Positions 23,745 to 37,038 of a stretch of 64,000 nt of DNA are shown one piece after another. The position numbers and the translations under genes are program-made. The notes under the pieces were generated by a model. That model did no database searches and was not told where the DNA came from. It was given only the letters and a program-made list of their open reading frames with translations. Positions within the stretch are counted from its first letter, which is position 1, and each line of letters begins with the position of its first letter. The stretch comes from Kuschelorhynchus macadamiae (Eukaryota; Arthropoda; Insecta; Coleoptera; Curculionidae): positions 1,518,419-1,582,418 of the forward strand of contig JAUTXW010000056.1 of assembly GCA_030620095.1 (NCBI GenBank), given 5' to 3'.

Positions 23745-26290
23745 ATCAAGGACGATCTCAAATATGACGTTACTCTGACCGAAAAGTTTGATTTTTTAGA
23801 AAGTATCTGGATAAAGATTTTTTTAAAAAAGTACGAAATTATTGGCACTATTTATAGACCTCCAAATTCTGAAATTGCCTCTTTTTAAATACATTCGAAG
23901 ACACGTTAATTAATATTTCCTCCTCATATGAAAACATTTTTTGCATAGGAGATTTTAACACGTATAACTTAAATTATGAAAGCCCTTTGACAAGGCAGCT
24001 TTTGCAAACTGTTGAACCCTTTAATTTAGAATTATTTTAGAGCCGACTAGAATTACCAATAGAACTCAGTCTTTAATTGATCTTATTTTCACGAATTGCG
24101 ATAAAGTTGTAAATAAAGGTGTTGTTGATTGCCAGTTTTCTGACCATTGCTCAGTTTTCTGTCAGATTAACTATTCTTGCGACCCTAAACCACCTAATAA
24201 AATACTATATAGATCACTAAAAAATATTGATATAAATATGTTTCAAAGGGACCTGGAAGCAATAACATTTAATGAGATATATAATATTGAAAATATTGAC
24301 GAAAAGCTTTTTAAATAATAGTATATTGGCCTTATTTAATAAGCATGCACCTATTAGCACCTTACTGAACGCAATAAACCTCTCCAGCCATGGATCACAG
24401 AAAATATTAAACGCATGCAGAAATTAAGAGATAAAGCCATTCGTGATTTTAAATCTAGCAAATGGGATTATTATAAACAGTTAAGGAATTTAACAAATAA
24501 CTCAATTATATTAGAGAAAAAAAGCTTATTATAGGCATACCTTTCAAAATAATTCCATAAAAGATAAGTGGAAAGAGCTTAATAAACTGAGGCCAGTAAA
24601 CACAAAGGAAATTCCGCAGGTTTTTAAAGATACAAATAAATTTAATTCATTTTTTATAAATTCAACCAAAACAAATATATCAGTAAATAACGATCTACTA
24701 AATTTTTACATAAATAACACTAAAAATAATCTGAATTCCTTGTTAACTTTTAATACTGTAACGGACAAAAGTAAAGTAAAGTAAAAGTAAAAGTAAAGCT
24801 GCGGGCACAGATTATATTAATATAACTTTAATCTCCCTGTGCTGCCCTCATATTATTGGTTTTATAACACACATTGTTAATGAATGTATTCTTCATGAAT
24901 ATTTTCCTGACATTTGGAAAAAAGCTATTGTCACACCCCTTCCCAAAGTTAGTTCTCCGAAGGATTTAACACAATTTCGTTCAATAAGCATACTTCCAAC
25001 GTTTTCAAAAATTTTAGGAAGAGTGCTGGAAACTCAAATACGCATACATGTTAATCTAAATAATATTTTACCAACGGAACAATCCGGATTTCGCCCTCAA
25101 CATGGTTGCGCGACGGCAATGGCGGATGTTACTGACGATATCTTTTCCGCTCGAGACAATAACGAAATCACAGCAATAATTTTACTGGATTCTAGTAAAG
25201 CATTCGATTTTTTAAATCATAAAATATTAATTTCTATGTTACACTATATAGGGTTTTCGGTAAATGCGTCAAACATTATTAAATCATTTCTCTCCAATAG
25301 ATTGCAACGTGCAAAAATTGATCAAAATTATTCAGATTTTCTTAAACTTGATTCTGGGATTCCTCAAGGCAGCATTTTAGGACCTCTTTTATTTAGTATC
25401 TATACATGCACTTTCCATACACATTTTAAATACTGTCAGTACCATCTGTACGCCGACGATACCCAGCTGTATTTATCTTTTAAACCTTCTGACTATAATC
25501 AAGCCATTATTAAAGTTAACTTCGATTTAGACCAATTGCTTAAAATATCCTCTAAACACATGCTAAATTTGAATCCGTCTCGGTTGTTCTCTTAGTCGGT
25601 TGTTCTCTTGGTAATAAAAATATTCTTAATGAAATAAAGCCAGATATGGCTATAAGCATAGAAAATCAAGGTTAAAATGTAGTTGAAAGCGCAAAAAGTT
25701 TAGGTCTTGTTTTAGAATCATCTTCGATTTAGTTCTCATATTTCTCACATTCTTAAAAAAACATACTGCTCTCTGAAATCATTGTTTCCGCACAGACACT
25801 AGATCAATCGACTAAAGAGGAGCTCTGTGATTCATTAATATCACATTTTAATCATTGCGATCATATATATGGTCCATGTTTGGATAGTTATGACATACGA
25901 AGAGTTCAAAAAGTGCAGAACAGCTGTATTCGATTTATTTTTGGTATTAAGAGGAGAGACAGGGTAACCTACAAACTTAAAGAAATTTCTTGGCTAAATA
26001 TGTATAACCGACGTAAGCTCCATGCCCTGTGCTTTTATTATAAATTACTTAAATTTAAATCACCTCTTTATCTGTATAACAGAATCACTTTTTGCACGGA
26101 CGTACATCATTTGAATTTACGCAGGAATACCTTAACGATTCTGCGCCATAAAACTGAAATGTTTAAGAGATGCTTCTCCTATAACATTGCTTTAAATATA
26201 AATTCGTTGCCTCCAGCTTTATTACAAATTTCTACGTCATTACAAAGTTTTAAAAGAAACATTACTACTCAGTTACTTAATTCTCAATAG
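23745..26290 (+). pseudogene. non-LTR retrotransposon ORF2: endonuclease and reverse transcriptase
   Basis: The endonuclease part contains IIGTIYRPPNS, CIGDFN, SLIDLIFTN and FSDHCSVFC (23850-24160), motifs of the exonuclease-endonuclease-phosphatase fold; its N-terminus is decayed. The linker reads PWITENIKRMQKLRDKAI. The RT is open from about 24800 to 25595: KKAIVTPLPKVSSPKDL, ILLDSSKAFDFLNHKIL, SGIPQGSILGPLLFSIYT and YADD at 25449-25460. A C-terminal region at 25880-26290 (RRVQKVQNSCIRFIFGI) resembles the usual post-RT domain. Lesions: an expanded AAGTA-type repeat at about 24767-24797 shifts the frame before the RT. A 16-bp tandem duplication at 25580-25611 ends the frame after it. Further stops lie in the endonuclease region. 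Confidence 0.85.
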
Positions 26291-26567
26291 CATTTAAATT
26301 ACTCTCAGCCTTACTCTTCCTTCTTGTTCTTCTTTCCTTTTCTTTCTCCCTTCTTTCCTTTCGTGTCTTCATTTTTTAATATTGTAGCATTTATTGTTGT
26401 ATTTTTATTAACTAGCTACTTGCCAAAATGTCTTAATATTAGTTTGTTGCCGCATTGGTAGAACAGAATCTGGACTTCAGAAGTCTGAAATTCGTGCTTT
26501 TATTTGCCTTACCTTTGAGATTTTTAATTTTGTTTTTATATATGTATACATGTGGTAAATAATAAAC

Positions 26568-26568
<1 letters not shown>

Positions 26569-26602
<34 letters not shown>
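26569..26602 (+). repeat. (ATT)n tail
   Basis: Eleven or so ATT units sit directly after AATAAACG, forming the 3' tail of the non-LTR element. Confidence 0.9.
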
Positions 26603-28334
26603 CTAGAGACTCCATAAGAGAAAAATTCTCAGAAGTCGTATGTAAAGTGGAAACCCAAAATGTTAAAAATATATTTACAGGTATAAGGCAAACAACAATT
26701 GACACAATTTAAAAAATAATATATTTAATACATCATTTAACAAAAAACTACAAATTTGTTTTATTTTATGCACTCCCCACAACGGATCACAGTCGGCGAC
26801 TGTCCATTCGAGAGAGAGTTCACTGTATATTTATTTTGTTAAGTTATGTCTGGACCTATTTGTCAATTTGTTTTTAATGATAAATAATAAACAAGAATAT
26901 CGCCCAACTGACCATTGTTAAATGTTTTATCTTACCAAAGTTTCGCATTTGGTTCAAGGCTCGAATTTATAATTCTCTTATGTGGTAATATGTCACGGGA
27001 CCAGTAAATGGGTTAAAATGATTATTTTTTAATATTATTTTAATATATCCCTTAATTTTGCAAATTAAATTGCACTTTGTCATCCCATTGCCAGCGAAAA
27101 GAAAGTTTCCCCAAATTAGAAATTATTAAATAAACGATCGATTCTGTTACAGCACATACATGACACGATATCTGTAGTGTGGCAGGTCATGTGAGTCACC
27201 GACAGAAATTTCATTAGTCTAGCGGACTACCCTGATTTATGGCTAAGCACAAACTCTGGCGGATTTTAGTTGGTAGTAAAAAATAAATTTTGATTTTGAA
27301 AAAAAAAGTGTTACAACAGAATATCCAAAAGTCTTCTTAATCTTAACGAAATAAAACAACATAAACAAATTTTTCTATATCGATTAATAAGACGTTGAAT
27401 GAAAACGCACATTTTATTAGTCACGAAAATTTAAAACTACAAATCAATATCAGCAACGAGTAGGGAAACAAACTTTCGCTTAGGGATACTTTACCGCAGT
27501 TCAGGTGCCAAGTAACCTACCATACCTAAACCTTTTTGGAGCGCAGTTCAGCAAGGGCTTAAACTATCCACATTAGCAGAAATTTATCTGCATGCTGAGA
27601 TCTTGCCGCAGTTGATGTGTGTGCAAAAGCTGATATAGAACTTTTAACCTAATAAATTTGAAATATGAGCTATATTAGCTATAGCTAATTATATACGCAC
27701 ATAAACAGTTGAAAAATTTACTTTTTCTTAAATAATTGAAGGAGAGATTTTGAGAGCAGTTTCGGGTAATTTGGCTAGGAAGAATTGGTAAACAAATCAA
27801 GCCAGTTTTTGTGTTAATCTATTTTATTATCATAAGTACAAAAGCCATTTTTTTGTCGTTAATACGTAAACTATTGATGCATAAGTTTATGCAAACTGGG
27901 TCTCGTCTTTGTGTGAGTTGTTTTCCTGACATGTCTGTATTCCGCGTCCACCATATCGCATTATTTGAAAGGCTGATCGACGTGTCTATCGTACCGTAAA
28001 CTGACATGTTAATGACATTGCATTACCATAATCGATACCATCGTTTGTGTATGGTACGTTTTCAACTTTTCACGGTAAAATAATACACTGGAATAAGCAA
28101 ATTATAGGTCATAACCACGACATTGTTATTATCGGCGACTATTAAGTGGATAGATGAGTATCAGGGTCCAAATGTGGAATGATAAGATGACAGCCAGCAA
28201 AATAAGTGTAGCTAACTTATAAAAATTTTCAGATTAATTTATTATTAACGATTTTTGAAAAGCTTGCAATTATTTTGTTATAATATTAGTTATAGTTTAG
28301 TTAATTTTCTGGAAAATTCCTTAAAAATATACGT
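26603..28334. other. AT-rich intergenic DNA
   Basis: Nothing recognised. The mirrored open frames at 27811-28007 are on both strands and match no family. Confidence 0.4.
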
Positions 28335-29523
28335 TAGTCTTTTCAAATATTTTTATTGGTCGCCATTTTGTTCTATCTTATCGGCTTTGTACTTGTAACA
28401 TTTACAAACTTCTGCCTATGCCCCACTCTTGACTTGAGCTTAATTTACAATAAATTAAATAAGCCGTTTTTGTATCACTGATTTCTTTAAATTTTATTTT
28501 GCCACGTTGAATTCCATGATTGAACCAACATTTTACTAGTTTATCCTTATACAACCGCTAAAAATATTTGGCCGCCATTTTGTTCCACCATCTTTAATTC
28601 GCACCACAATGTTTACAGTTTATCTCTATATCACACTTAAATATATAACTACACTTAATTCTTGAATTTTTAAATCAATTCTTTAAATCGTATTTTATGT
28701 TGATCCTTTAAATAATTTGTTATGCCGCCATTTTGTTTTGACACTTTGGATCTGTACAAAAATAATACCAGTTCATTCTTATGTAACTCTTGATTTTTAT
28801 GCAAAATTTGAGGTAAATTGGAAAATTATTAAAATTAGTTTTTAGTAATATTTTTTAACCACTGGGCTTCCATTTTTGGTCTTCATTTCTTTTAACCAAA
28901 TTCGAAGTCAATCGGCAAGGTAGTTTTTTAGCTATGCCGCGACTTGACATACAGACCGACGGAATTAAAAAAAATATTTTTGGGACATTAAAATGTGAAA
29001 ATCTGTAAAAACTTGGGAGGGTAATTTTTTCAGGATTGCAAACATTTTATTTGGTCGCCATCTTGAATTCGAATTTCAATTTTACTAGTTTGTCGTTATA
29101 TCACACTTAGTTCTTTCACAAAATAAGTGGTTTTTCAGGCTGATTTTGAAAATATTTATATCAAGCCGCCATTTTGTTTCGCCATCTTAGATTCGTACCA
29201 AAATATTACCAGTATATTTTTACGTAATAATGGATGTTTATGGAAAATTTGAGGTAAATTGGGAAGTAGTTTTTTAGTAATAGTTTTTTAACATTTCACT
29301 ACGCCTCCGTTTTGTTCCACCACCTGAGATTTTTACTTTGAAGTCCATTGGGTAAGTAGTTTTTTGGCTATTCCGCGAAAAGGCAGACAGACAGACAAAT
29401 CGTCAGACAGACCGACAGACCCACGGAATTAAAAAAAATGTTTTCCAGCATTTATATAGGGACCCTGAAACGTAAAGATCTGAAAAAATCTCGGAGGGTG
29501 TTTTTTTCACGATCACAACACTT
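28335..29523 (+). repeat. YY1-motif repeat family, copy 1 (plus)
   Basis: Imperfect units of about 110-170 bp are arranged head to tail. Each begins with (G)GCCGCCATTTTGTTCC, then a CACCATCTTGAATTCGTAC-like run, ACCAGTTTATC, TATATCACACTTA and a TTTTTCAGGC region. Motif starts are near 28361, 28571, 28724, 29053, 29165 and 29306. The block ends with a distinct module: a run of GACAGACAGAC, ACGGAATT, AAAATGTTTTCC and GGGACCCTGAAACG. I found no protein. Copies recur at 32.7, 55.3, 57.8, 58.4, 60.5, 60.9 and 61.8 kb. Confidence 0.85.
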
Positions 29524-31205
29524 CCCTTTTACTAGGGAAGTAAAGAGAACTGATTCTTCCAAATGCATATATTCATTTCATGTTTTTCGTCGAACGTGCG
29601 GAAAAGTACACTTTGCGTACGCCTTTTAATACGTATTCTTTTTGTCCTAATGCAGGTAAAGTATTCTCAAAGCGACCTATTTCAACTAGACTCCTTACGG
29701 AATATTTATGTCTACTAGTATGAACCAATTAATAGTAACAGTTATGTCAATATTCTTCCGTTTAATGCACATGTTTATAACAATATAGGCGCAACGCAAC
29801 TTATAGAAAGTGTCAATTTCACTTAGTTACCCTAATTTTGAATAGATGTTTAAGAATTTTTTTTGTAAGGATGTTTCCATATATCTCATACCCATACGTT
29901 AAAAAAACGAAATGTTGTTTGAGTTAAAAACGTATTCATAATCTTAACTTAATCCAAAAAGCAGTGCTTCTTAAAGACACTCCGCAAACTGCGTTTTGTT
30001 ACGCCAGAGTTGTGCATTTTGTAGTTAGGCGACTACGTTTTAGGGCATATCAGTAAAAACTAGTTGAAGGTAAAGTAATTAACGTATAACCCTAAAATAT
30101 CGAATCAGGGACTGCAGTTTATATAAAAAAATGTTTTATTCAAGCAAAAATATGTTTAGAATAAGCCGCATTTTTTGACTTTGCTCGGTATTGTTGGTAT
30201 AATCTTAGGACAAGCAAAATATCTTTATTTATGCAAAAAACCTGGATGCATCGTAAATTAGATAACTAATTCATAAAACAATGCTCTCGTAGAATGAATT
30301 TATAAGCCAACAGGACACTCACAGCTTCATATTTCTAAGATGTTTTTTAAATGACAGTATTTGCCCAGGATCCCTGTTATATATAGCATGCTTCTTGACT
30401 AGCAAATTTTCAATCTTTAAAATTCTAAGCCAGTTTTTTCAGCATTCGTAAAAGAGTTGTATGATATATTTTTTGAAATGATATTCTAGTTACCGAGACC
30501 TTTCCACAATATTTTTTATGTTGTTTTATTGTGTATTTTTTCTATAAAACGAATATGTTTTTCTTCAATAACATTTCTAGACGATGTGGTGAATGCGCTC
30601 CATATTCTTACAATGGAAACTCATCACGCCATCTAACGGAAATGGCAGAACAAGGTCTGCGAGTTAGCTAGTATTAGTTATATCGCAGTTCTTTATCTTA
30701 CTAGTGAGTGAAACAGTGTTCCCAATAATTTCGATTTAAAGACCAATAATTAAAAAACGTTTAAATATCTAACATCTTTTTAATTTGAAATCCATTCAAT
30801 TTACTTTAAGATATGTTTGAAGTCGGTAATATAAAACAAAAATTTTAAAAATTCGTCTAAACATTAATGTCTAGACAATTCAGTGGTCTAACGCTAGATT
30901 GTGTAATGGTTTTGTAGACCGCAAATTTATGGGAAGAAACAAAATTACCGGGTTAGCCTACACTTGGCCGTACCTTGTTATTTCCATGCTATTGGACTAT
31001 ATTTTGTTTCTCCATTATTATAAATATTGAGGGTCAAAAAGGTAGTAAATTACCGGTTATTTTCTACTGAAATATTAAAGCCCAACAAAGAGACATTAGA
31101 AATTTGTTACTAGTTGTAATTACTGGTATTACGAAAATTGGTTTAGATTAGGGGTTCTTATATTGTTGGACACTTTTTTTCGTGAGCTAGAATTGGCAAC
31201 TTAAT

Positions 31206-31208
<3 letters not shown>

Positions 31209-31258
<50 letters not shown>
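31209..31258. repeat. (AT)n microsatellite
   Basis: Uninterrupted AT dinucleotides. Confidence 0.97.
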
Positions 31259-31262
<4 letters not shown>

Positions 31263-31333
31263 ATTTTTACTCCTTCACGGATGGAAAAATACAATGTGTT
31301 TTCATTCCGGGTGTACATCCGTTCACTACTGTC

Positions 31334-31334
<1 letters not shown>

Positions 31335-31365
<31 letters not shown>
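31335..31365. repeat. (TA)n microsatellite
   Basis: Uninterrupted TA dinucleotides, 77 bp past the previous run. Confidence 0.97.
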
Positions 31366-31367
<2 letters not shown>

Positions 31368-32744
31368 AGTTGGTTAGCAACAACGAAATTTCTTCTATTA
31401 CAAATAAAACAAAAACTGTAATATAGTACTGTTTTCTTAATGCGTCTTTACAATTACAACTTTTAGCACTTTTGTTATATAAGGATTAAGTTTTGTTTGC
31501 TTCTTTTTATTTTCTAGGGTTCTAGAATCAATTCCTATTATTTTTAACTTGGTTGGGTTCATGTTCTTGAAACCTTCGCCCTCTAATGTACCGACAATAA
31601 AATACTTACACGCCTATTTTTTTTTCTTTTGTAATGAGCAATGCTAACTATAAAATGGATTATGATCTCTGAAATGATTATCCTAATATTCTTCACTAAA
31701 CATTTTGTACGAGTATTGAACCTCTAAGTAAACGAATAAGATAATAAGTATTTTATAATAAGTTCTGGACACCCTGTAAATTATACTTGTATTTAATCAT
31801 CTGTCTAATCTCATAACCCGGAAAGGCAATAAATAATTTTAACACAGCAAGCAACCCTGCCCGCCGACAACAGATACAAATACAGACAATAAATCCTTAT
31901 AGCTTAAACCTACATTGAAAAAATGCAAATTGGTACCCGATCGATCATTGTACCAGTCACTTTTGCAGTTAATAAGCCTTTTAAGATGTCAAGCCTATTA
32001 AGATTTATAGTAATTATAAATTATTATACTGTCACTAATCTGGAGATGTTTTAAATCCTAATGGCATTTCAAAGTACAGGCAGCAAATCAATATTAAGTG
32101 TGACATCTGTAGTGTACTTTGATACTAGTAGAAAATGATGATTGATGAATAAGAGAGGTAAATAAATGGCAGTCTAATGAAGTTGGTATTTTTATTTTCC
32201 CTAAGAACTATTTTTAGTGGCTTAAACATTTTTTTATAAATAAAATGTTTTAAAAAAATGTTTTTTTTTAAATTTATTGAATTAAATAAAAAATTTAAAA
32301 TTTTAAGTGAGTTAGTTTACATCTTATAGAATGTTTGGAGCAAAATATGAAAGTAAAGCTGTCAGCACGCTATAATGAAAGTATATAAGTAGAAGCCGAT
32401 TTTTGCCACAACCAATGAAAATTATACGCTACTCGAAAGCTTATGTTTTTCTTTGCTACGACTTAGTAGCAAATTAGTAACTTTCAACAAAGCTGGAGCG
32501 AGGTTTTGCGAGGCCGCGTGAAAATAATATTGCTGTGCCGCTTTTTAAAAATTAGAACCCGGCCCAGCCAAGAAAGTACAGCAACCAACTATCAACTGAC
32601 GACCAAAACATAAAGGTCTGCCCTTTAGAATTGGGATATCGACAATCAACTATACTGGTCAACACTTATATTGTATCAACTATTAATACCGTTAATTTCA
32701 AAACTTGATTTTTTCGGCATTAATGAATCGATTTTAAAAAAAGT

Positions 32745-33310
32745 ATTATAATTGTGAAAAAAATCACCCTCTGAGATTTTTGCAGATATTTGCGTTTTAG
32801 GGTCCCCGGACACCGAAAAACATGTCCTCTCATTTCCGTCAGTCTCAAATTTTTGCTCTAAAATCAAGGGTTATACGGGGATGAAATGTTTACTTTTTTG
32901 TAAAAATCCAATTTGGTGGAAGAAAATGGCAGCCTCACAAAGAAAATCATTATTAAGAAGCTACTTATCGAATATCGTAAATAAAGTGTGATATGAGGAC
33001 AAGTCTAAAATCAAAGGTCATATGGGGATGAAATGTTTACATTTTTGTAAAAATACTATTTGGTGGAAGTGTAAGTAACTAAAGTGTGATATTTTTGAGT
33101 TAACCCATTCTGGCGGAACGAAATGGCACCCTAATGAAAAGGTAAAAAGTTCAGTATTAGAAAACAAATTTCACTCCAATCGACTTGAAATTATGCTCAA
33201 AAATCAAGTCTTAAACAGAGACAGACCGGTAAATTTTTAGTGCAAATCTCATATGGCAAACAAAATGGCGGCCTAATAAAATGTTTAAATATTCGGTAAA
33301 ATTCCTGGAA
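32745..33310 (-). repeat. YY1-motif repeat family, copy 2 (minus)
   Basis: This is the reverse complement of the family at 28335. It opens with AAAAATCACCCTCTGAGATT and GTTTTAGGGTCCCC, then has AAAATGGCAGCCTCAC (32930), CTGGCGGAACGAAATGGCAC (33109) and CAAAATGGCGGCCTAATAAA (33262). Three units remain and the GACAGAC module is degraded. Confidence 0.78.
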
Positions 33311-34234
33311 CAAAACCTTCTTTTTATGGAGGAAAATAATAAAGGATCTAATTTATTTTTTGTAGACTATGTAAATATTTTTATGAGGAATAAATAATAA
33401 TAATAAATAAATAACAAAAAAAAGTAATTAAGTTACAATTTATAGGATTTGTATACAGTTATAACCAAATCATTATTTGCATACATGAACTGTTTATTAT
33501 AATTGGAATTCTGTACGAAGTAAGATGTGGCTAAAGATGAATTTACCGATTTTTTCGGTTCAGAGGTCGTTTCTTTCGCTTCATGGGATCCCGTATTAAA
33601 TCACTCATTATTTTTTTGTTGTACGAGAAAGACTAAAATCTATTTAACGGTGCACGGTAATTAAAACATTATATGACCTCTAAAAAAGAATCAGAGTATA
33701 GAGTTTTTCTTTTTTAGGTGCTGTGAATACGTTTAAGTCCAATATATTCAATCAATGTGTGGGACACTCTGGTATGTAATAAAGAATGTGTAGAAATTGT
33801 TATCAGGTAAAATCAAATAACAAAAACTGGACTTTGAAGTTTTTCTTTTCAAACTGTTTAAGATACGTGTACGTCTGTCTATATCACGCACAGGTTGGCA
33901 GTCAAATATTGGACACATGGTGTCCATAAAATGTTATAAGAATTAGTCAAATTTGGAAAACTGAATCTTAAAGATCTTATTTCGTAATTTACTCGATCTG
34001 GATACTCTCCTCCATAGTATCCCCGTGCCACATTATTTGTAGAAATTCAGGAATTTTGAAAATGTAACGTTGCTGTTGTAGATATTCTGAATGTGATACT
34101 TTAAGAACCCCAAGCCGTGGATTTTCGGCAGTAGCCCTTTGGACTGAGGAACAGCAACATATCGGTTGGATCAGGTTTTTAGTGCAGAAAATGTAAAAGC
34201 AAATAAAAACAAACTTTTTAAAATTCTAGTTTGC
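33311..34234. other. intergenic DNA
   Basis: Nothing recognised. Confidence 0.4.
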
Positions 34235-34279
34235 CAAGCCAATTGGAGGTACATCGGTGATGTACATCTAATTGGCTTG
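34235..34279. repeat. compact hairpin, 21-bp arms
   Basis: The left arm, 34235-34255 (CAAGCCAATT then GGAGGTACATC), is the reverse complement of the right arm, 34259-34279, with two mismatches. The loop is GGT. The 3-nt loop is too short for an ordinary microRNA precursor. It may be a transposon end junction or a palindromic regulatory site. Confidence 0.75.
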
Positions 34280-34729
34280 ACAGGAGATAATTCGTCTTGC
34301 CGATTGCAAGCAAGCTTATATTGAGTCTACAGGTCAAACCTTATTGTGTTGGTGGCTAGTAGCAGAACATGGAGACAAATCTAAATGTAACCTAGAAGAG
34401 TTTGGCAAAAAGTGTCTGTCCAGACCAATAAGTGAAACAGAAAAACATATATCCGGAATATTAAAAAAAAAACTTTAAAGTCACGTAGCTACAAAATGTT
34501 TAAACAATTATATGTTGTGTAACTATTAAATTCGCATCAATTTGGGCTTGGAATTAATATAAATTTAAAATAATGTGAGCAAGACCGAGGAAGTAATATT
34601 CGTCATCTGCCAGAACTGGAAATTTTTTTGAAATTATCAAAAATGGCATTTCTTTAACGAGTTTTAGGTTGCTTTTAATACAAATTTATGCCAGTATACC
34701 AAATTTTAATCCCATCAAAATTTATGTCA

Positions 34730-34772
34730 TCTGCTGGTGATGCTAACTTGGTTAGCGAAACGCGCGTCCAGA
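34730..34772 (+). ncRNA. hammerhead-ribozyme-like motif (type I layout)
   Basis: The parts fall in type I hammerhead order. Stem I strand UCUG (34730-34733); core CUGGUGA (34734-34740); one extra U; stem II GCUAAC and GUUAGC closed by UUG (34742-34756), six perfect pairs. Then GAAA (34757-34760), a 2-bp stem III A-C with G-U around loop GCGC, cleavage triplet GUC (34766-34768), and CAGA (34769-34772), which pairs fully with UCUG. Deviations are G for A6 in the core and the extra U before stem II, so self-cleavage may be weak or lost. Short stem III and GCGAAACGCG are typical of motifs carried by Penelope-like elements. No reverse transcriptase is visible beside it. Confidence 0.55.
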
Positions 34773-37038
34773 ACGTAACTAGTTGTGATGTAGGGTGGTT
34801 AAAACTCTTGTATTTTGATCTATCTTTCACCACAGTTTCAAGTGTTAGGATTTAATCCCATGTTTAAATTTGTTTTTTTAGCCTTTTCGAAAAATCCTGT
34901 ATTTCTACCTATATATAATAAAGTAATATTAAGGTCGAACCAAATGTCAAAAACCAAGCTAGGTGTAGTCTTATCACTAATACACCACTGATATCTATAA
35001 ACTGACCTTAATTGTATATATTTGGTTTTTATTATTTCATTTCAGATTTCTATGAGCATGTCACCAAATAATTTTTTTTAAATCACAAAGTTTTTTCACA
35101 TATACTAATCTACCTTTCTTCCAGATTTTATCAATATAAACATGGATCTAATTTGGGAGACATTGGCTTTAAAATGATGCTGCATGTTGTATGAAATCAT
35201 TTTTCACGTAAAAGCTTGTGATACAGCTGGCAATATTTAAGTGTTAGGCATGAAGGTATCACAGACGGATTAATTATTATGGAAAATTCGTATGTCAGAG
35301 AAAAATGGTTAAACAATATGACATCCCGCATACTGATCGTGATTGATTGATATCCCTGTGCATATGCATGTCATTCCGTAAAGTTTTCTATCACATCCTT
35401 AACCTACGCAATTTCCATAGCCCTGAGTAAAATATGTACAAATATGATATTTAATCCCTGAGAATTACTGGTGTAATACTAGACGAGTTAGAATGCCAGT
35501 TTGACGCATAATTTAACTCTAAGAACTAAGACTTATTCAACTATAATTATTGTTTGGAAAGGCATTTAAGAAGTGTTTCGGTTCACATCCTCTGTCATTC
35601 CAGTGTATCCAGTATCAAGATATGTTCTTATTAACTACAAAATCTAAAATTCTATTTTTGTTATAAAACTAAAAAAGTTTTATGGTTGGAGCAGGAATAT
35701 TAGATTTAAATTTTTTGTTATAAATGTTTAATGGGTCCGGTGCTCTTGTAGTCACAGTGCTTTTTCAGCAGTCCTGAACATAACGTATAATAATTGTACA
35801 AACGAAACGGGCCAACAACAGCTTTCGAAATTTATTACTTAACCCCTGGTTTCATTAACGATGACTAAAAGATCATCATCATCATTATATCGTGAAGGAA
35901 AAAATTAAGGCATATTAATCTCTGTCAGTTTAAATTTATTTTCGTATGAGTTATTGCGCTCCCGATGGCTGAATAATATTAATGTTGCGGCAGTTATTAA
36001 TTATTCTCTTATTCTGCGGATGAGGTTACAAACATTTATTGTATATATAATTTTGTTTACGCATTTATCATTCTCCTGTGTGTGTTTGGGTGAATAGATA
36101 GACATTTCTATCTATTTACAAGCTTACAAATTAATAGTTTTGCCACTTGCAAGGTTTGGTTTCATAACAATAAAATTGAAATTAAATGGCAATAGAACGA
36201 AATAAATAATGAGAAGGATTGCGGTGTTTTTCTTTTAATTTATTTAGTCAATAATTATTTGCAGCTTTAATTTAAAAAAATGGCGTCCCTGTTTATATAA
36301 TAATACATTTATTGTTCGACTGTTAAGCGTATTACAATAAATTAAAGAACAAAAATCAGTGTTAGATTATAACAGTTAAACAAAAGGCTTTTTAAAAAGC
36401 ACTCACCCAGACAAATCCAGGTACTGATGAGTCCTAATTAAAATCGCCAAAAAATGTCAGTTCTAACTTAACCTAAGTTTAGTCCATAGGACATAATATA
36501 TATATAAAATATTTTTGAACGTAAAACATTTGTTTCGCATTTAATTTAATTAACGACTAGGAAATAAAGTTAAAAAAAAAACAGGAAATACTGGAAAAGA
36601 GAAAATAGGATCAAGAAGAAGCAAGAAGATGAAAGAGACTACGATAAGAATAAAGTGAATAAGTATGTTACAAAAATCTTTATAGAATTTGAATTGCTAA
36701 TATTGATTTTTCTTACTGATTTTGATTTTTTTTTCTTTAAAATACGCTTTACAGGAAGACCTGGTGTTCATCAGAAAAGGCATTGAAATATATTTTAAAA
36801 TTATTAAAAAATTCAAAATTTAGAAGTTACTTGATTATTTTCCTTTGGTGACTCTATACAGCTGGGATTCCCTATCTTGTTAAATCTAAAAATTGAGTTT
36901 TTAAAAGGTCTGTAGAACACGTAAACATGCTGCTAGTACGAACTGCCTTGTTGAATACCCATACGGGCTACCCCATATGTCCTTGACCTGCATCATTACC
37001 GTTAATTTTTTTGTTTCGTTTTATGACATTTTCTCAAG
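34773..37038. other. AT-rich intergenic DNA
   Basis: No gene that I can support. A possible splice acceptor at about 36756 (T tract then TTTACAG) precedes a short unrecognised open stretch. Confidence 0.4.

Larger units (their letters stand above)
22680..26605 (+). mobile_element. non-LTR retrotransposon (CR1/Jockey-like), broken
   Basis: A nearly complete non-LTR element carries ORF1 (22787-23365) and ORF2 (about 23745-26290). Its 3' untranslated region ends in AATAAACG followed by an (ATT)n tail at 26569-26602. The ORF order, the apurinic-type endonuclease followed by an RT with YADD, and the microsatellite tail support a CR1/Jockey-group element. The 5' limit is estimated from the last sequence before ORF1. 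Target duplications were not found. Several small lesions inactivate it. Confidence 0.85.
29524..32744. other. AT-rich intergenic DNA with two TA microsatellites
   Basis: Apart from the TA runs at 31209-31258 and 31335-31365, I see no gene or element. Confidence 0.45.

Noticed and set aside
26439..26705. 88-codon minus-strand open frame with poly-Asn
   Set aside because: The Asn run is the ATT tail of the non-LTR element read backwards.
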